64,000 nt of DNA from Terana coerulea (GCA_024811115.1 JAKOGH010000390.1:1-64000); one strand, 5' to 3'; numbered from the stretch's first letter, positions 36,401 to 48,500 are shown. Numbers and translations: made by a program. Notes: generated by a model not told the origin, from the letters alone.

Positions 36401-36527
36401 GCGTAGCGACCGGGTTGTGGTTCTCTCTCGGTGCGCGAAGATGGGCGTCGTAGGGTCGTTCAGAGTGCCTTCACACGATGTCTCCCCGCTCTCGGCAGGC
36501 CCTCCGTCGTCCGATCGGTTTGTTTAA
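33481..36527 (+). CDS. Ubiquitin-RING fusion protein, paralogue 2, with frame breaks
   Basis: A tandem duplicate of the preceding gene with the same exon plan and domain order. The ubiquitin part is closer to canonical ([51 protein letters not shown]): Lys at the K6, K11 and K48 positions, Thr at K63. The RING-like motif is [20 protein letters not shown]. At least two one-base losses in homopolymers interrupt the frame: C at 35682-35685 inside ubiquitin, and T near 34000. The 5' exons (33481-33780) are harder to align and may be decayed. Sequence before the ATG resembles 30080-30150 of paralogue 1, so the duplication includes upstream DNA. Functional status is uncertain: active gene with consensus errors, or early pseudogene. 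Confidence 0.65.
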
Positions 36528-36861
36528 GTGTTGGCTTCAATGCAGTAGAGTCATAGGATCGTGTCGAATGTACCAGTGTGCAATTGAGTCTTGTTATTGA
36601 ATCGCTGCATTTTCATCACCTGCCCTAAAGCTATCCAAACGGCACAGGGTGCCAGTAAGCCCACGCTCCTTGCACTGCGAGCACTTGAATAGGAGCCGTA
36701 GACTTCATGCCCACACAATGCATGACATTTGCAACCTCGGCGTGTCCTTTTTGCTTTAACGCCTTTGCAAAAGCGTAACGTAGTTGTGCTGTAAATGAGC
36801 ACACCATCAACCTCGATGCCATTAGAGTGCGATGTAGGCAGCTTCTAATTGAAGGGTCGGA
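36528..36861. other. Convergent 3' intergenic region
   Basis: 334 bases between the ends of the second Ub-RING gene and THOC5. A 63-codon open frame on the minus strand (36631-36822) has no recognisable domain and follows the THOC5 stop, so it is left uncalled. Confidence 0.5.
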
Positions 36862-37672
36862 TTACGAGGCTGTAGTCTGAGAGCTCGAAGGGGCGACAAG
36901 CTCAGCCACTTTGGTTTGAACCTCCACCGCATGCTAAAATAAGTTGTCGGAAAGTCAGACGGCGTTTTGATCCTAAGGATGCATCGACAAACCTTCATAA
37001 GAAGATCAATCTGATTCTTCACGTCGTTCATTGTGGTCTGCTTGGCCTTGCTATCTCTTAGAAGCTCATCTTTCTTTGCTTGTAGTTGCTTGCGTTCTTT
37101 CTCCAGTCTATGTGGCGTAAATAAAGCTGGACCATTTATACAAATGCTACGCACCTCTGACGCTCTGCGAGTTCAAAGTTGAGACGATTCAACATGAGAC
37201 TATGCTCATTCCCGACAATATCCTCGGTTCGCATCTCTTCAGGCGCACGTTCGACGAAGTCCTCAAGCGTGTAAAGAGGTATGTCTTGGTAGTTCGACCT
37301 ATGAGAACATGGTAATGAGATGCATACAGTGAGGGGCGATATTGCTACTCACGCGAATTGTCGGCACTTCTCGATCTCACGCTCCAGATGTCTCTTCTCA
37401 TATAGCAAATTCTGCAGCCCAAGATACGTCTGGTCCATGTCATGCCGTGTTTCGGCGGTTGCTTGCTTGTGCGCTCGCGTCGCAGAGTTCGCGGAACGGT
37501 TGAGAGCCTTCAGACGGGCGAACAGTGCTCCTGCTCTAATTTGTACTATTGAAGGGTCATGGTTGAGGTACGTCGAGTCTACTAATTCGCGTAGGCTTTG
37601 GATTACGGCATCTGGAGTTGGCGGAAGAACATAAGAGTCATTTTTGGTGTTTGTGGTGTCGACGAGAGCCAT
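36862..37672 (-). CDS. THOC5: THO complex subunit 5 (THOC5/FMIP family), short fungal form
   Basis: Four exons (37672-37353, 37298-37155, 37107-36993, 36933-36862) total 651 bases and encode 216 residues in an unbroken frame. Characteristic THOC5 strings are present: LQNLLYEKRHLEREIEKC, then NYQDIPLYTLEDFVERAPEE, EHSLMLNRLNFELAERQR, and a coiled-coil end with TMNDVKNQIDLLMK. The THO complex couples transcription elongation to mRNA packaging and export in the nucleus. The protein lacks the long C-terminal region of the animal protein, as I expect for fungal members. No in-frame ATG precedes the chosen start before an upstream TGA. It is divergently oriented to G6PD, with which it shares a 329-bp promoter region. 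Confidence 0.9.
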
Positions 37673-38001
37673 GTCGAGGTCGTCGCCAGTGGACGTCGGT
37701 GGCGGCAGTGAGAGGCCAAACCACGGACTCGCCGGTGAGCGTGAGGGATGGCCGGAGTTCGGCTTGGGTGGGCCGGACCGGTGGGAACCGGGGTGACGCG
37801 GCGTGACGGCAACCCGGGCGTGTCAGCGACGTGACGTATGTGACCTGATATGATAAGGGGATGATGCAACCGTGACCGGCGGGCGCTTTGTGCGCTCGGG
37901 GTTCGCCATAGGATTATGCAGCTTTATAGCCAGGCAGTCTCCTGCCAAAGTCCTCTCACACCTCTCCTGCTCGTCCTCAACCACCACCACCCACGCAAGA
38001 A
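37673..38001. promoter_or_regulatory. Shared divergent promoter, THOC5 / G6PD
   Basis: 329 bases separate the two start codons, so both promoters and 5' UTRs must lie here or overlap. A TATA-like TTTATAG occurs about 80 bases before the G6PD ATG (near 37922). No motif-level claim beyond this. Confidence 0.5.
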
Positions 38002-40377
38002 ATGGCCGGAAGACAGCGCTCGATGTCGGGGACCATCCCCTCGATGGAGTCGGCTCACCACCAGCTCAAGGACAACACCACAATTATCGGTGTGTACTCG
38101 GACCCGTATTCCTGCACTGTACGGCGCATCTGACACGCGAGAGTAGTCCTTGGTGCGTCTGGAGATCTTGCGAAGAAGAAGGTGCGTTATTACTGTGCTA
38201 TTCATTGTGAAAGCCGCAAGATCGCTGCGAGATTGGTCCTGGAGATGGCGATAGACCGCTCAAAATGAATGAGCACATCGCTGTGCCGTCCATGTCTTCT
38301 CCGGCATAATTAGCGTTAGAACACGATTTGCACAGCTTAACAGCGCGCAGTCGGGCTGCAACATATGAAGACGATGGGAAGACGTGCATGGCAGCGCGGT
38401 CGCGCTCTGAGATTGCCTGCTGCTCTGGGAGCAGAGCTCTCACTTGTGGGTCGGCCGCGTATACCCGGCAGGGGGGCGGAGTCTCGCGTTATCATCGAGG
38501 AATGGCTTCGTACGAATAGGAAGATGGAAGGATATTATGACTTTGCAGTCGTCTCTCAAGGACGCGGCTCTCAACGTCAGGTCTCAGTTTATGCCCGTCC
38601 CGAACCCTCTCTACGCGTCTACGACAATATGTTAAAATGGACTTACTAATCGGTTTTGATGCAGACATATCCCGCTCTGTTCGGCCTATACCGCATGGGT
38701 TTTCTTCCCAAGGGTGTCAAGATTGTCGGTTATGCGCGAACCAAGATGGACCTTGCCGAGTACCACAAGCGTATCACCTCTTACATTAAAGGGACCGACG
38801 ATGACGAGGTGAAGGCCAAGCTCGAGGAGTTCAAGAAACTCAGCACCTATGTTAGCGGTGGCTACGAGGATGCTGAGTCCTTCGAAAAAGCTCAACCAGG
38901 TCATCACGGAGGATATCGAGAGCCAGTTCCAGGGCAACGAGCGCAACCGCTTGTTCTACCTTGCTCTACCTCCTAGTGTCTTCATTCCTGTCGCGAAGAA
39001 CCTCAAAGAGCAGGCCTACTCAAAGAGCGGTGAGAACCGTATCATTGTTGAGAAGCCCTTCGGAAAGGATCTCGAGTCCTCTCGGGTGCTCTTGAAGTCG
39101 CTAAAGGAACACTGGACGGAAGACGAGACTTTCCGTATTGACCACTACCTTGGAAAGGAGATGGTTAAGAACTTGCTTGTTTTACGGTTTGCAAACGTTG
39201 CCATGAATGCCGCTTGGGACAAGAACTCGATCAGTAGCGTTCAGATCACTTTCAAGGAGCCATTCGGCACTGAAGGTCGCGGTGGCTACTTCGATGAGTT
39301 CGGTATCATTCGTGATATTTTGCAGAACCGTAAGTCCACAGGTTTCTCAAAAATTACGCGCAGGCAATTGAATGCGTACATTTTTAGACTTGCTGCAGGT
39401 CCTGAGTATCCTGACGATGGAACGGCCCGTATCATTCGCCGCTGAGGATATCCGTGATGAGAAAGTCGGTCATTTCGTTTTATGCCTCTGTCGTGGTTCT
39501 CACGAGTGTGAAACCAGGTGAAAGTGCTCAGGGCAATCCCGCCGATTGAGCGCGAAGACACGCTCCTCGGCCAATATGTTGCTGCTGGCGGCAAGCCTGG
39601 CTACCTCGATGATGATACCGTGCCGCATAACTCCGTCTGCCCGACCTACGCCGCGACCACCCTGTGGATCCACAACCCACGGTGGGAAGGCGTGCCATTC
39701 GTTCTCAAGGCAGGCAAAGGTCGGTCACGGAGCACATACATCCATGCGATTTTACTGACGATGACTCTTCTGATAGCGTTGAACGAGGCGAAGGTCGAGG
39801 TCCGAATTCAGTTCAAGGATGTCACGCAGGGTATCTTCAAGGACATCTCGCGGAACGAGCTCGTCATTCGCATCCAGCCCGCCGAGGCTATGTACCTGAA
39901 GCTTAACGCGAAGACACCCGGCCTGTACACGCGCGCGATTCCGACAGAGATGGACCTGACGTACAAGAGGCGGTTCACGGATGTGGTCATCCCCGAGGCC
40001 TACGAGTCGCTCATCCTCGACGCGCTCAAGGGCGACCACTCTAACTTCGTGCGCGACGACGAGCTCGACGTCGCCTGGAAGGTGCGTTGTTCCGCGGGAG
40101 AGATGGCGCGCGGGCTTGTGATGGACTGACGTACACACAGATCTTCACCCCCATCCTCCACTGGATAGAGGGCCGGAACGGGCCGGCGCCAAAGCCCGTA
40201 CCTTACCCCGTACGGCTCTCGTGGACCAAAAGAACTCGAGGCCTTCATCCAGAAGTACGGCTACAGGCGGCCAACCGAGGGATAGTGAGTGCTGTGATAT
40301 CCAAATCAAGAAATAAAAGGCTGACTACTATTCTTTGTACCAGCACATGGCCCACCACGAACATGTCCTCCCTTTGA
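38002..40377 (+). CDS. ZWF1: Glucose-6-phosphate 1-dehydrogenase
   Basis: Catalyses the NADP-dependent first step of the oxidative pentose phosphate pathway in the cytosol. Eight exons (38002-38089, 38147-38181, 38665-39329, 39388-39464, 39518-39719, 39777-40081, 40141-40284, 40344-40377). The coenzyme motif [11 protein letters not shown] is in exon 2, the active-site peptide [10 protein letters not shown] in exon 3 and the substrate loop EKPFGKDL just before it. Two runs carry one base too many: A at 38885-38889 and C at 40206-40209. Removing one base at each gives exactly 1548 coding bases, 515 residues, the usual family length, so these are almost certainly consensus errors. Intron 2 (483 bases) is unusually long beside the 53-60 base introns of the rest. 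Confidence 0.96.
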
Positions 40378-40808
40378 GGGTTCTTGTGCTAAACAACAGA
40401 AGGACGATGTGCCAACATGTAAGAGTACCCGCGGACTCAGGCAGGATGAAGGAATCAAGCTATAGAATCGAAGACATAACGCTGTACAATGTAGCTGCGA
40501 AGCGATATCTGTATCCATGAACCAACTCAGTTTGCTGCGTAGCATGAACATCCATGAGAACGACTTGATATATTACAACAGCAGGCAAGCTGGCCTGTAC
40601 ACAATGGGGTGACCATAATACCGAATAATACAAGGGCTGATTGAGGTGCGAAAGCCAGCGCACAGATGGCGCGGGGATGAGTGGGAAGAAGATGGAAGTC
40701 GGGAAGGGTCGTGGTGATGGCGAGCAAAAGCACATGAGACAGAAGGAGGGTTGGAGAGCGTCGTGAAAGCAGGCGTGCAAGAGGTGAGAGCGTGGTGGTA
40801 GAAAGGCC
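40378..40808. other. Convergent 3' intergenic region
   Basis: 431 bases between the convergent ends of G6PD and the E2 gene. I see only probable 3' UTRs. Confidence 0.5.
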
Positions 40809-41717
40809 CTAATCGTCCGCGGGCTGCTCGTCGTCATCGCTTATACTCCCGATGTCGCTCATCTCCTCGTCCCCGTCTTCTTCTTCGCCATCGGCCGCGG
40901 CGTCTGCGGCTTCCTTCGTCGCGAATCGCTGCACGTATTCTGGGCACGAGGCGTCATTAATAACCGCGCTGTGTCGCGTGGCGATAGCGGTGGGACGCAC
41001 CCTTGACCTTCGCGTCATATTCCTTCGGATGGCGCATGAGGAGCGCTGCGGCCTCGCCGTTGAGCGGGTCGTTCGGGTTTGGGTATCTGAGAAGCTGCGG
41101 CAGGAACACCTCGAATATGTTGATCATGTCTGCGACGCGCGCCCATTAGGCACTGTTTACATGGCTGCATTACAGCGGGGACGCACCAAACATCGGTGAC
41201 CATGTCTGATTGATAACGTCCAGGCAGACTGAACCGCTCCTGCAGGGCGTTCGGAGGTATTAGCGGAAGCGGTAACGGGTCACTAACACCGGTACGCACA
41301 GCTCGTCGATGTTGGGGTGGAATATCTTGTTCATGAAGCCTATGCTAGGTGACTTGAAGGGATATTGCTCCGGTAGCTCAACATGGATCTTCCAGACTCC
41401 TCCGGCGAAGGGTGCTAACGGAACATGCGCGCGATGGCGCATATAGTGATAAGTGGCGGCCTTCTGGGAATGGAAGGAGGATTACGTACTTTCCGTAGGA
41501 CCGTAGAATCTCACATAAAACTCTTGCATGTTATCGTTGACAAGGCTGACTTCATAGTCCGACATGAGCCTATCGAGGGGAAACGGTCAGTCATCGTCCG
41601 CAGGCTGTCCGTGGCGGTCCTCGTATGAGCACGCTAATCGTGTACGCACATCTTCATGACATCGGTTTCAATGCGACGCTTGCTTGGAGAAGTGTATATA
41701 CCCAAATGCCATATCAT
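40809..41717 (-). CDS. UBC8: Ubiquitin-conjugating enzyme E2, UBC8/UBE2H type
   Basis: A multi-exon E2 that carries ubiquitin as a thioester and hands it to substrates with an E3. Seen in order: [62 protein letters not shown], the catalytic cysteine in [11 protein letters not shown], then [20 protein letters not shown]. The acidic tail ending [17 protein letters not shown] is typical of the UBC8/UBE2H class, which in yeast works with the GID ligase on gluconeogenic enzymes (family knowledge). Introns are short GT-AG (for example between 41650 and the preceding exon). The start at 41717 ([15 protein letters not shown]) is the nearest in-frame ATG. A shorter form starting by another splice arrangement is possible. 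Confidence 0.9.
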
Positions 41718-42716
41718 TGTCAATATCACGATACGATGCTAGCATAACTTGGCGACTTATCATTGTAAGCACTTGGCCTCAGAGTATGGGAACGTGTAGT
41801 AGGACGGCGTTATCCTAGGGTGTATTGAATGAAGCCTCGGTGCAAGAACGAGTAGTTCAGAGATGGTGGTAGAAGACAAGAGGTGCTGAAAGCCCTGCGT
41901 TGTCTACCTCGTCGGAGGGGTATGGGTTGTCAGAGCTAAGCAGCGCGCGAGGCTTGAAGCTGTCCCGTAGCGCCGACTGTATATATCGGAGATCCGCCGG
42001 TTGATCCGCTGCGCACCCGTCCGGTCACCGAATATTCGAATATTCGTCGCCTACTCTTCCCGTCACGGTGCATCGTCGAACCAGACGTCCTTTGCGGCTG
42101 AGGCTACATTCTCTCGCAGAAGCAAACCTGCCGTCCAGCCCATTCCTCTGCGCTTTCCGCCTTTACCTGTACTACGCGGCATTCGCTTTGAATATTCTGG
42201 ACGCTCTTCATCGATCCTCGTGCCCGCCCGGAAGTAACTCAGGTCAAGTCGCGATTTGCGCGTTCACCATGAGGCATGCTTGGGATCGACGTGCATATTT
42301 CTGGCCACCTTAGCCGTCCTCAAACGAATAGACACACCAGCGATCAACGCCATTCAGTCTCGGCGGTCTGCGGTGGGGCACCGAATATAGGCCATCGAGT
42401 ATCGGCCATATGTCGAGTGTACACTATCTGGGTTACATATACCTTGCATTGATAGACTAAGCCAGTATGAAGCTCCAGCAGCTTCTGTCAAAACCAACCC
42501 CACTCTTCCACTACACATGCCACGGCGTCATTCGAGCAAGGATACGGCCTCTTACCGCCAGTGAAGCCCGGCTCGGTCTGTCTCTTGCTGCCAAGGCTTG
42601 CCTCCGCCGCCCTGCCGATATCCACGCTCTGCTCGCGAGATGCGCGGCTCGCCACCAGGACGGCTGTGAGGGGCACAGGTCGTGAGCACCCTTGCACGAT
42701 AGGAGCAAACTAGGGA
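41718..42716. other. Intergenic region upstream of the E2 gene
   Basis: About 1 kb with a TATATAT stretch near 41980 and no supported gene. Open frames at 42001-42313 have no recognisable motif. Confidence 0.4.
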
Positions 42717-43173
42717 CTACACACCGAAGCAGAAGAGGCCGAACGCCCCGATGAGGATCAGCTCTTCTTGGGTCTGCGATAGGAAGCGGCCCTCGTTCCT
42801 GTTGTGCATGACGACGCTGCAGCACCGGCGACATTGGCTCAGCTCCCCGTACCTCAGCAGTTTGAAGCGTGGGACGACTCACAAGACCGCCATGCACGCC
42901 AAGGCCAGGACGGCCACTACAGTCTGCGTTAGGCTGTATGCATCTACAAGATATCGTCAAGTCTGGGGAGCTGGGGAGTTGTGTGAGAGTTGGGGTGCTT
43001 ACGAGGAGGCAGCGGGGATGAATCGTGCTAGCAGCACTGCGATTAAGCCAGCGGCGGCAGCTGCAACAGACCTTGATCAGGTCACTGTGATTATTCCAGA
43101 ATTTACACCTACCTGCTCCGACTGACTGCAGAGGATGCCCTCTGAACAACGGTCTGTCGTGGCCGTTGGACAT
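42717..43173 (-). CDS. Small predicted membrane protein, unknown function
   Basis: Four likely exons (43173-43113, 43060-43003, 42923-42893, then 42848 down to the TAG at 42717). The translated pieces are MSNGHDRPLFRGHPLQSV, AAAAGLIAVLLARFIPAAS, TVVAVLALACMAVLF and VVMHNRNEGRFLSQTQEE followed by LILIGAFGLFCFGV. That gives two or three hydrophobic segments in about 100 residues and a very short C-terminus, suggesting a small ER or organelle membrane protein. The phase across exons 2 and 3 does not fit cleanly by one base, so either a splice site is misplaced or a base is missing. I do not recognise the family. Confidence 0.4.
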
Positions 43174-43589
43174 ATCAAGTGAATGAAATCAAGGGAAGTG
43201 CGAGGAAGAAAAGATACAACGTATTGACGAGGTGGCGGCAGTGCTCCCATATGCTTGCACCGAACTCATCATGCTTTAGTCATTGCGGACACACTCCCGT
43301 ACCGCCTGTTGCGCCTCGCGGTAAACACGTTGTGTGGCGTAGGAAGCGTGTCGCATTGTCTGCGGTGATAATATACAAGAAGCCTAACAATAGTATGGTA
43401 CCCGATATACACCGTCTTCCCTCTACATAGCCGATCCATGTGTTAGTCGTTGGGTAGATCGTAATCCGTTAGTATGCATCATCTGTCGGTAGTCGTGTGT
43501 GTGGTCGGTCGTATCCTCATTTCTCGTTTGACGCGCTGGTACACGCATCGTTTTGGGCGTACGCCAGACACAGAGCAGGCGCGCAGGGC
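43174..43589. other. Intergenic region, no feature seen
   Basis: 416 bases between the start of the small membrane protein gene and the end of the MARVEL-like gene. Expected to hold the former's promoter; no clear motif seen. Confidence 0.4.
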
Positions 43590-44750
43590 TCACGCCGAGC
43601 TCACCATACCCGGAATCTGCGTGATCGTCGGTGCCTGCCCGTGCGCGTTCGGTTGAATGACGACAGAGTGTCCAGGCTGCTGCGACACGACGTACCCGCC
43701 GTTTACCATCGCCGGCTGCGTCGGGTATTGCATCCCTGCTGCATCCCTTGCATCCCGGGGTACGGCGAGCCGTATACCATCGGCGAGCCCGCAGGGTATG
43801 CGTACCCGCCCTGCTGGCCGGGCTCCCAGTTGTCGGGCATGCCGGGGTACTGGCCGAACCACGGCAGCTCGAAGATGGGCTCGTACCATGCGCCCCACCG
43901 TCCGAATGCTTTGGCACGGGCGGTGAGTGTGACGAGCACCCAGAGGAAGAGCGCGACTGTTCATAATCCGAGATATTAGAGGTGTTACGCGTGAAGGAAA
44001 GAAGAACGACTAACAAAGGACGAATATCATCCAAGAGAACGCTTCGATGACCTTCATTTCGTAGCAGTACGACTTGCTGCTGACTATGCATTGCATATAA
44101 CGTCAGATGTTGCGCGGAAAGTATCATGCAGATCAAGTGCTCACAGCTCCCCGATTTTGTCATGGTCTGCTGTCCTCCCAGTGCGTCACATTGGGTGTTT
44201 CCGATGATATCGCTACATTTCAGGATGAGTAATGAGCAGAGGTACGGATATGAGAGAACTCACGCGGACCACGCGCCCATAGCTTTTAGGGTATGTGATT
44301 CAGCTTTACGTATACACAAGTTATGAAGGCTTCACTCACCAAGCCAAAGCACCCCCAATATGAATAGGAACACTGCCTCTAATACAGGTCGTGACCATGA
44401 TAATCTGGCATTCATGTGAGCACGGATATCATGTAGGAGTGGGTAGGACGCACATTATGGCCAATATAAGAATTGTGAGCGATGGAACGACGAGCGAAAA
44501 GATGCCAAAATCGCCTAGACATTCCATGTTCAAGTCAGACGACACCGGAAAGTAGGAAGATACGACGGTGAGACTTACGATGGATATTAGGGAGGAACAG
44601 GCTGCCTAGATGAGCCGCTAGGCCCAGCACCGTTGCCGACAGAATCAGGATGGCGACTGCGCCGACCAGGTCATGAACTCGCTTTCACTTCACAGATGAA
44701 CTGTACTGACTGTGGCCATACATTCGCATATCTCTGAACAGCTGCGTCAT
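43590..44750 (-). CDS. MARVEL-like tetraspan membrane protein 1
   Basis: A multi-exon gene with four hydrophobic segments: LVGAVAILILSATVLGLAA, FGIFSLVVPSLTILILAIM, AVFLFILGVLWLAMGAW and FSWMIFVLLFALFLWVLVTL. Between segments 3 and 4 is a Cys-bearing loop (NTQCDALGG to SYCYEMKVIEAFSW). The cytosolic tail is rich in Gly, Pro and Tyr (GMQGMQQG, MQYPTQPAMVNGG). This layout fits fungal MARVEL-like plasma-membrane proteins. The N-terminus reads MTQLFRDMRMYGHSQYSSSV and is followed by an in-frame TGA before the first segment, so there is an unseen small intron, a nonsense change or an error. One G is missing in the run at 43734-43736, shifting the tail frame. A short extra exon with ATG at 44785 is possible. 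Confidence 0.65.
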
Positions 44751-44785
44751 CTATTCAAAGCGTAATGTGAGCTTACATCCTCCAT

Positions 44786-45563
44786 CGAGAGAATTCAGAG
44801 CATTTGTACTCACCTTGAAATGCTCGCTCCCTCAAGGTATCACTGGACGTGGGTCGTGAGGATGTCGTGAGGCGCACGTATCGTATCGTACCCTGCGGGT
44901 GCCAGTGAAGAGGGGAGAAGGCAAGATGAGGGGGAGTATGAACGTGGACCTGACGGGTCCCACCTGGTTCAATTTCACGGGGTTCGCCGCCGAAAGCGAA
45001 CCGAGTGACGTTACACTGCCATAAGGGACAAAGCGAGCCGTGTTAGATGGGCGCCACAATGGCGCGTGTAACACACGCGTTTTCCCACGCGTCCCGCCCA
45101 CGTTTCGCGGTGATCCAAGCGAAGCACTCGACAATGGAAAATCGGCTGCTGTACAGTGTACTGTCTAAAAGAAGTGATGGCCGCATTATAAAACTGCAGA
45201 CTCATCCTATTCATACGTTTATGCCGCTCCCAGGCATGTACTTGCAGCAACTGAGCGTCGTCTTCCGCGCTACCAATTCTCACTCATCCCTGGCCAACTC
45301 CAGCCTGTCCAAACCAGCGTTTTAGCGATTGAGAACTATTCATTGAGGCTATGGAGACTAGGGATACTGAGGTGATAAAGCAAGGAGAGGAAGCAGCAAT
45401 ACATTGCGTGGACGGAGCCAATATAATTATGCAAACGACGAGAAGCGAAAGAATCGTAGCCGAGATTAGGAGAGCTAATAAATGTACGTATAGATAAAAT
45501 CCCTGCGACGATGACCAAAGGAAAGTGTTCGACGAGCAGCAGCACTGAATACGATAGTCCGGT
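44786..45563. other. Intergenic region, no feature seen
   Basis: About 780 bases between the MARVEL-like gene and the 3' end of the RFX gene, holding the former's promoter and the latter's 3' UTR. No supported gene or RNA. Confidence 0.4.
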
Positions 45564-48500
45564 TCAATTGGTCTCCGATTTTGTGTCTGGCTCGCTGTCT
45601 GGTTCACTTGATGTTGGTGGCGACGTGCCAGCCGCGCCGAGGCCCATGTCGTGATTTTGGAAGCCCGAAACGTCGAAAGAGGCTCCAGATACATAGTCAG
45701 AGAAAGACAGCCCGGAAGGTAGTGGATCCTCAGGGGTGCCCGCGTGATCCATGAAGGCCATCGACGCGAAGGCGTCGGTGCCAAATGCGCCTGACGTTGG
45801 GTCCAGCGTGGCGCCGAACGTGTCGGCTTGGAGCGCAGCCAGCATACTCGACGTCGTAGGCGTGTGCGCCATGAGCCCGTTCGGGCGCACGTCCAAGGGG
45901 TTGCCGAAACTTTCCTGGCCGGCCATTGGCGACAACGAAAAGAACTGTTGTTGCATCACCGGCTCGACCGACGCAGCGACCGAATTTGTCGACAGCGCGA
46001 CATTTCGCAGAACGTTCAGTGCGATCCAATCACTGCGGAAGATAAAGTCAGTTTTGTTTAGTTGGATGCAATCTGTCGGTCACGTACTCCAAGAATAATT
46101 TGAGTATTTGGAATGCACCGAACGCGGGGTCACTGCGAATGGTCTGCGCAATGTCTCAGACACCATGAAGAGGAGGAGAAAGCGATGACACTCACCAAAT
46201 CCCTCATGACCTGGCTGGTCACGTACCCCCACCGTATCAGTACACTCCGTGAGCTCATCGTCACCCTATCCTCCCCTCGTCCACTCCATCAGTTTGTCGC
46301 AGCACTTGTCTGCCCACGCCATCACATCTCGCACAGGATCTGTGCTCTTCGCCATCCCATCCAGCAGGCCAACAAACTCGATCTCCAATAGGTGCGACAG
46401 CTCCTCATGCCGGCAATTGCACACCAGTGCAGATTGGTTGCGGACAGAGTCGAAGTCAATCTTCTGCCACGACTTCTTCATCTCGAGTAGCTGCTTCGGG
46501 TTAGTGAGCACCGTGCTGAGAGCTTGTGTGACTTGATACATATCAAGGAACCGCACTGCAGAACATCAACAGTCGTGTGAGCTGGCTGCTTGCGATGAGA
46601 AAACGAGTGATGCGGGACGTACAAACGAGATGCCCGAAACGGGCGCCGAGCTCGACTTTCGGCTCAACAAACGTGTTTCCGTAGCTGTCAAGCGCCACCA
46701 GCAGAATCTTCTCCATCTTGTCGGCCAGTTGCCGCAGGCCGCCCAGTGTTTGCGCAGTTATCGGCGAGAGCATCTGCGAGCGCAAAAACTCGAGGATTTC
46801 CTAGAGGTCGCGGGCAGACCATCATGAGCTGTCGTCTGTGAAACGCCACGAAGCTGTCACTCACATCATACACAATGGCGTCCGCCTTGGCCATCAGCCC
46901 GGCGACGGCGGGGGCGTGTACGACCTCCCGGTGCGCACCCGTGAGGCTGGACCAGAACGTCCGCACGTGCATCTCGAACTGGTCAAATCGGAATGATCGT
47001 ATGCTGTCGAGGAGTGCATCCAGATGATCCTGGAACCATGACCACACCTCCCGGGCGGCAACACCCTGCGGCGATGTCGAGTTGATCCCCAGCGCCTCCT
47101 CAATGTTCGGGAAGTGCGCCATCTGGCGCACGCTGGTGACTTGTGGCGCAGGCATGATGGGGAGGGGCACTGCTCCGTCGGCGGGCGACTGCGAAGGCAC
47201 AGCCAGGGAGCCATCGGCGGGGCCAGTGTGGCGTCGAATGGGTGCCTGGGCAGGGAACGAGCTGGACGGTGGCCGTTGGGACGCCTGTGCTTGAGAAAGG
47301 AGGGTGGCAGCTGTGGGAGTCTTCTCGTCCGCAAAGATGACAGACTTGGCGGCGCCGTTTGTGAGGTTGAGCGAGTTGCGCTTGGACACGTTGCCTGAGC
47401 TCGGCCCATCTGATTCTTCATCCTCCTCCTCGTCGGAACCCTTGCCATCGGCCTGCTCGCTTGCCATCCGTGCCGCACTGACCGATTGCTGTGCGGCATT
47501 GTTATTGGACTTGCGGATGTAATCTTGGAGGAACTCTGCCTCGGTCGATGTAGCAGGGCGGATGCCGCAATCTGTATGAAGCGAACGCAAAACCGATGGA
47601 TGATCAGACGTTAGACGGACAAGTGTGATCGGAAAGCCGATATAGAGCACGCACAGTGATATTTGCTGTTTCCCCTGACCCCGAGACGCCTTGTCTTGAT
47701 AGTGGGGAAACATAGCCTGATCGCTTTGCCCAAAGTGGCGGTGTTTATGTGCGGAATTCCATACTGGTCGCAGACACGGCGGTAGGAGAAGTAGAGCCCT
47801 TGGCGGGGACGTTTCCGTCGGGGTAAGGAGCGTAGTTGGCGGTGAGCCTACAGGCACAAGTGGGCGTCTACGAGTGAGATCGTCCGCCCCGTAATGAGGA
47901 TAATGAGAATTTGCGCACCAAGCCTGCACGAAAATCTGCTTTGCCCTATCCGATGCGCTAGTGGTAGTCGCGGCCCTCACATTGGCCGCCAGTTTCTCCA
48001 GGGCGTGATCTACGCCGAGGGTCATCCGTCCGAACGCCCCAGAGGCATGCATGTCGGGGGAGCCTCCCAGCATCTGGGGGGAAGCATACAGCGAGTTGTA
48101 GTCCTGAGCGGTAGGCCCGAGGTACATCGCAATGTCCTCGGTCTCGCTCGATGAGCTGTGGACGCTTTCGGTGTCCCGCGGATAGGGGGAAGCTGCGACC
48201 CGGGCCCGGATGTGTGTCTGGCGGAAGTGACTCTTCAGCGCAGGGTTGGAGAGGTTGTGGTTCGGAGGCGAGTCGCCTAGAGTAGTAGAAGCCAGATCGT
48301 CGACGTGAGAGGGGATATGGTGGGAGTAGGGGTGATTGAGGAGTCCTGAAGCGGGAGGATAAGACGACGTACGGTATAAATCATCGGCGGAGGCAGGCAT
48401 GACTGCCGAATTCCGCATAAAGGGGTGGCCCTGGGAAGACTGCGGGCGCGAACTGGTCGAGTGAGAAGAGGTGGATGAGAGTGAATTTGAGCGAGAGTGG

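Noticed and set aside
36631..36822. 63-codon frame after the THOC5 stop as a separate gene
   Set aside because: It lies in the convergent 3' region, has no recognised domain, and THOC5 already ends in a complete frame.
30289..41717. A ubiquitin-pathway gene cluster (two Ub-RING genes plus the UBC8-type E2)
   Set aside because: Housekeeping genes for mRNA export and sugar metabolism sit between them and there is no sign of co-regulation, so proximity alone does not support a cluster.
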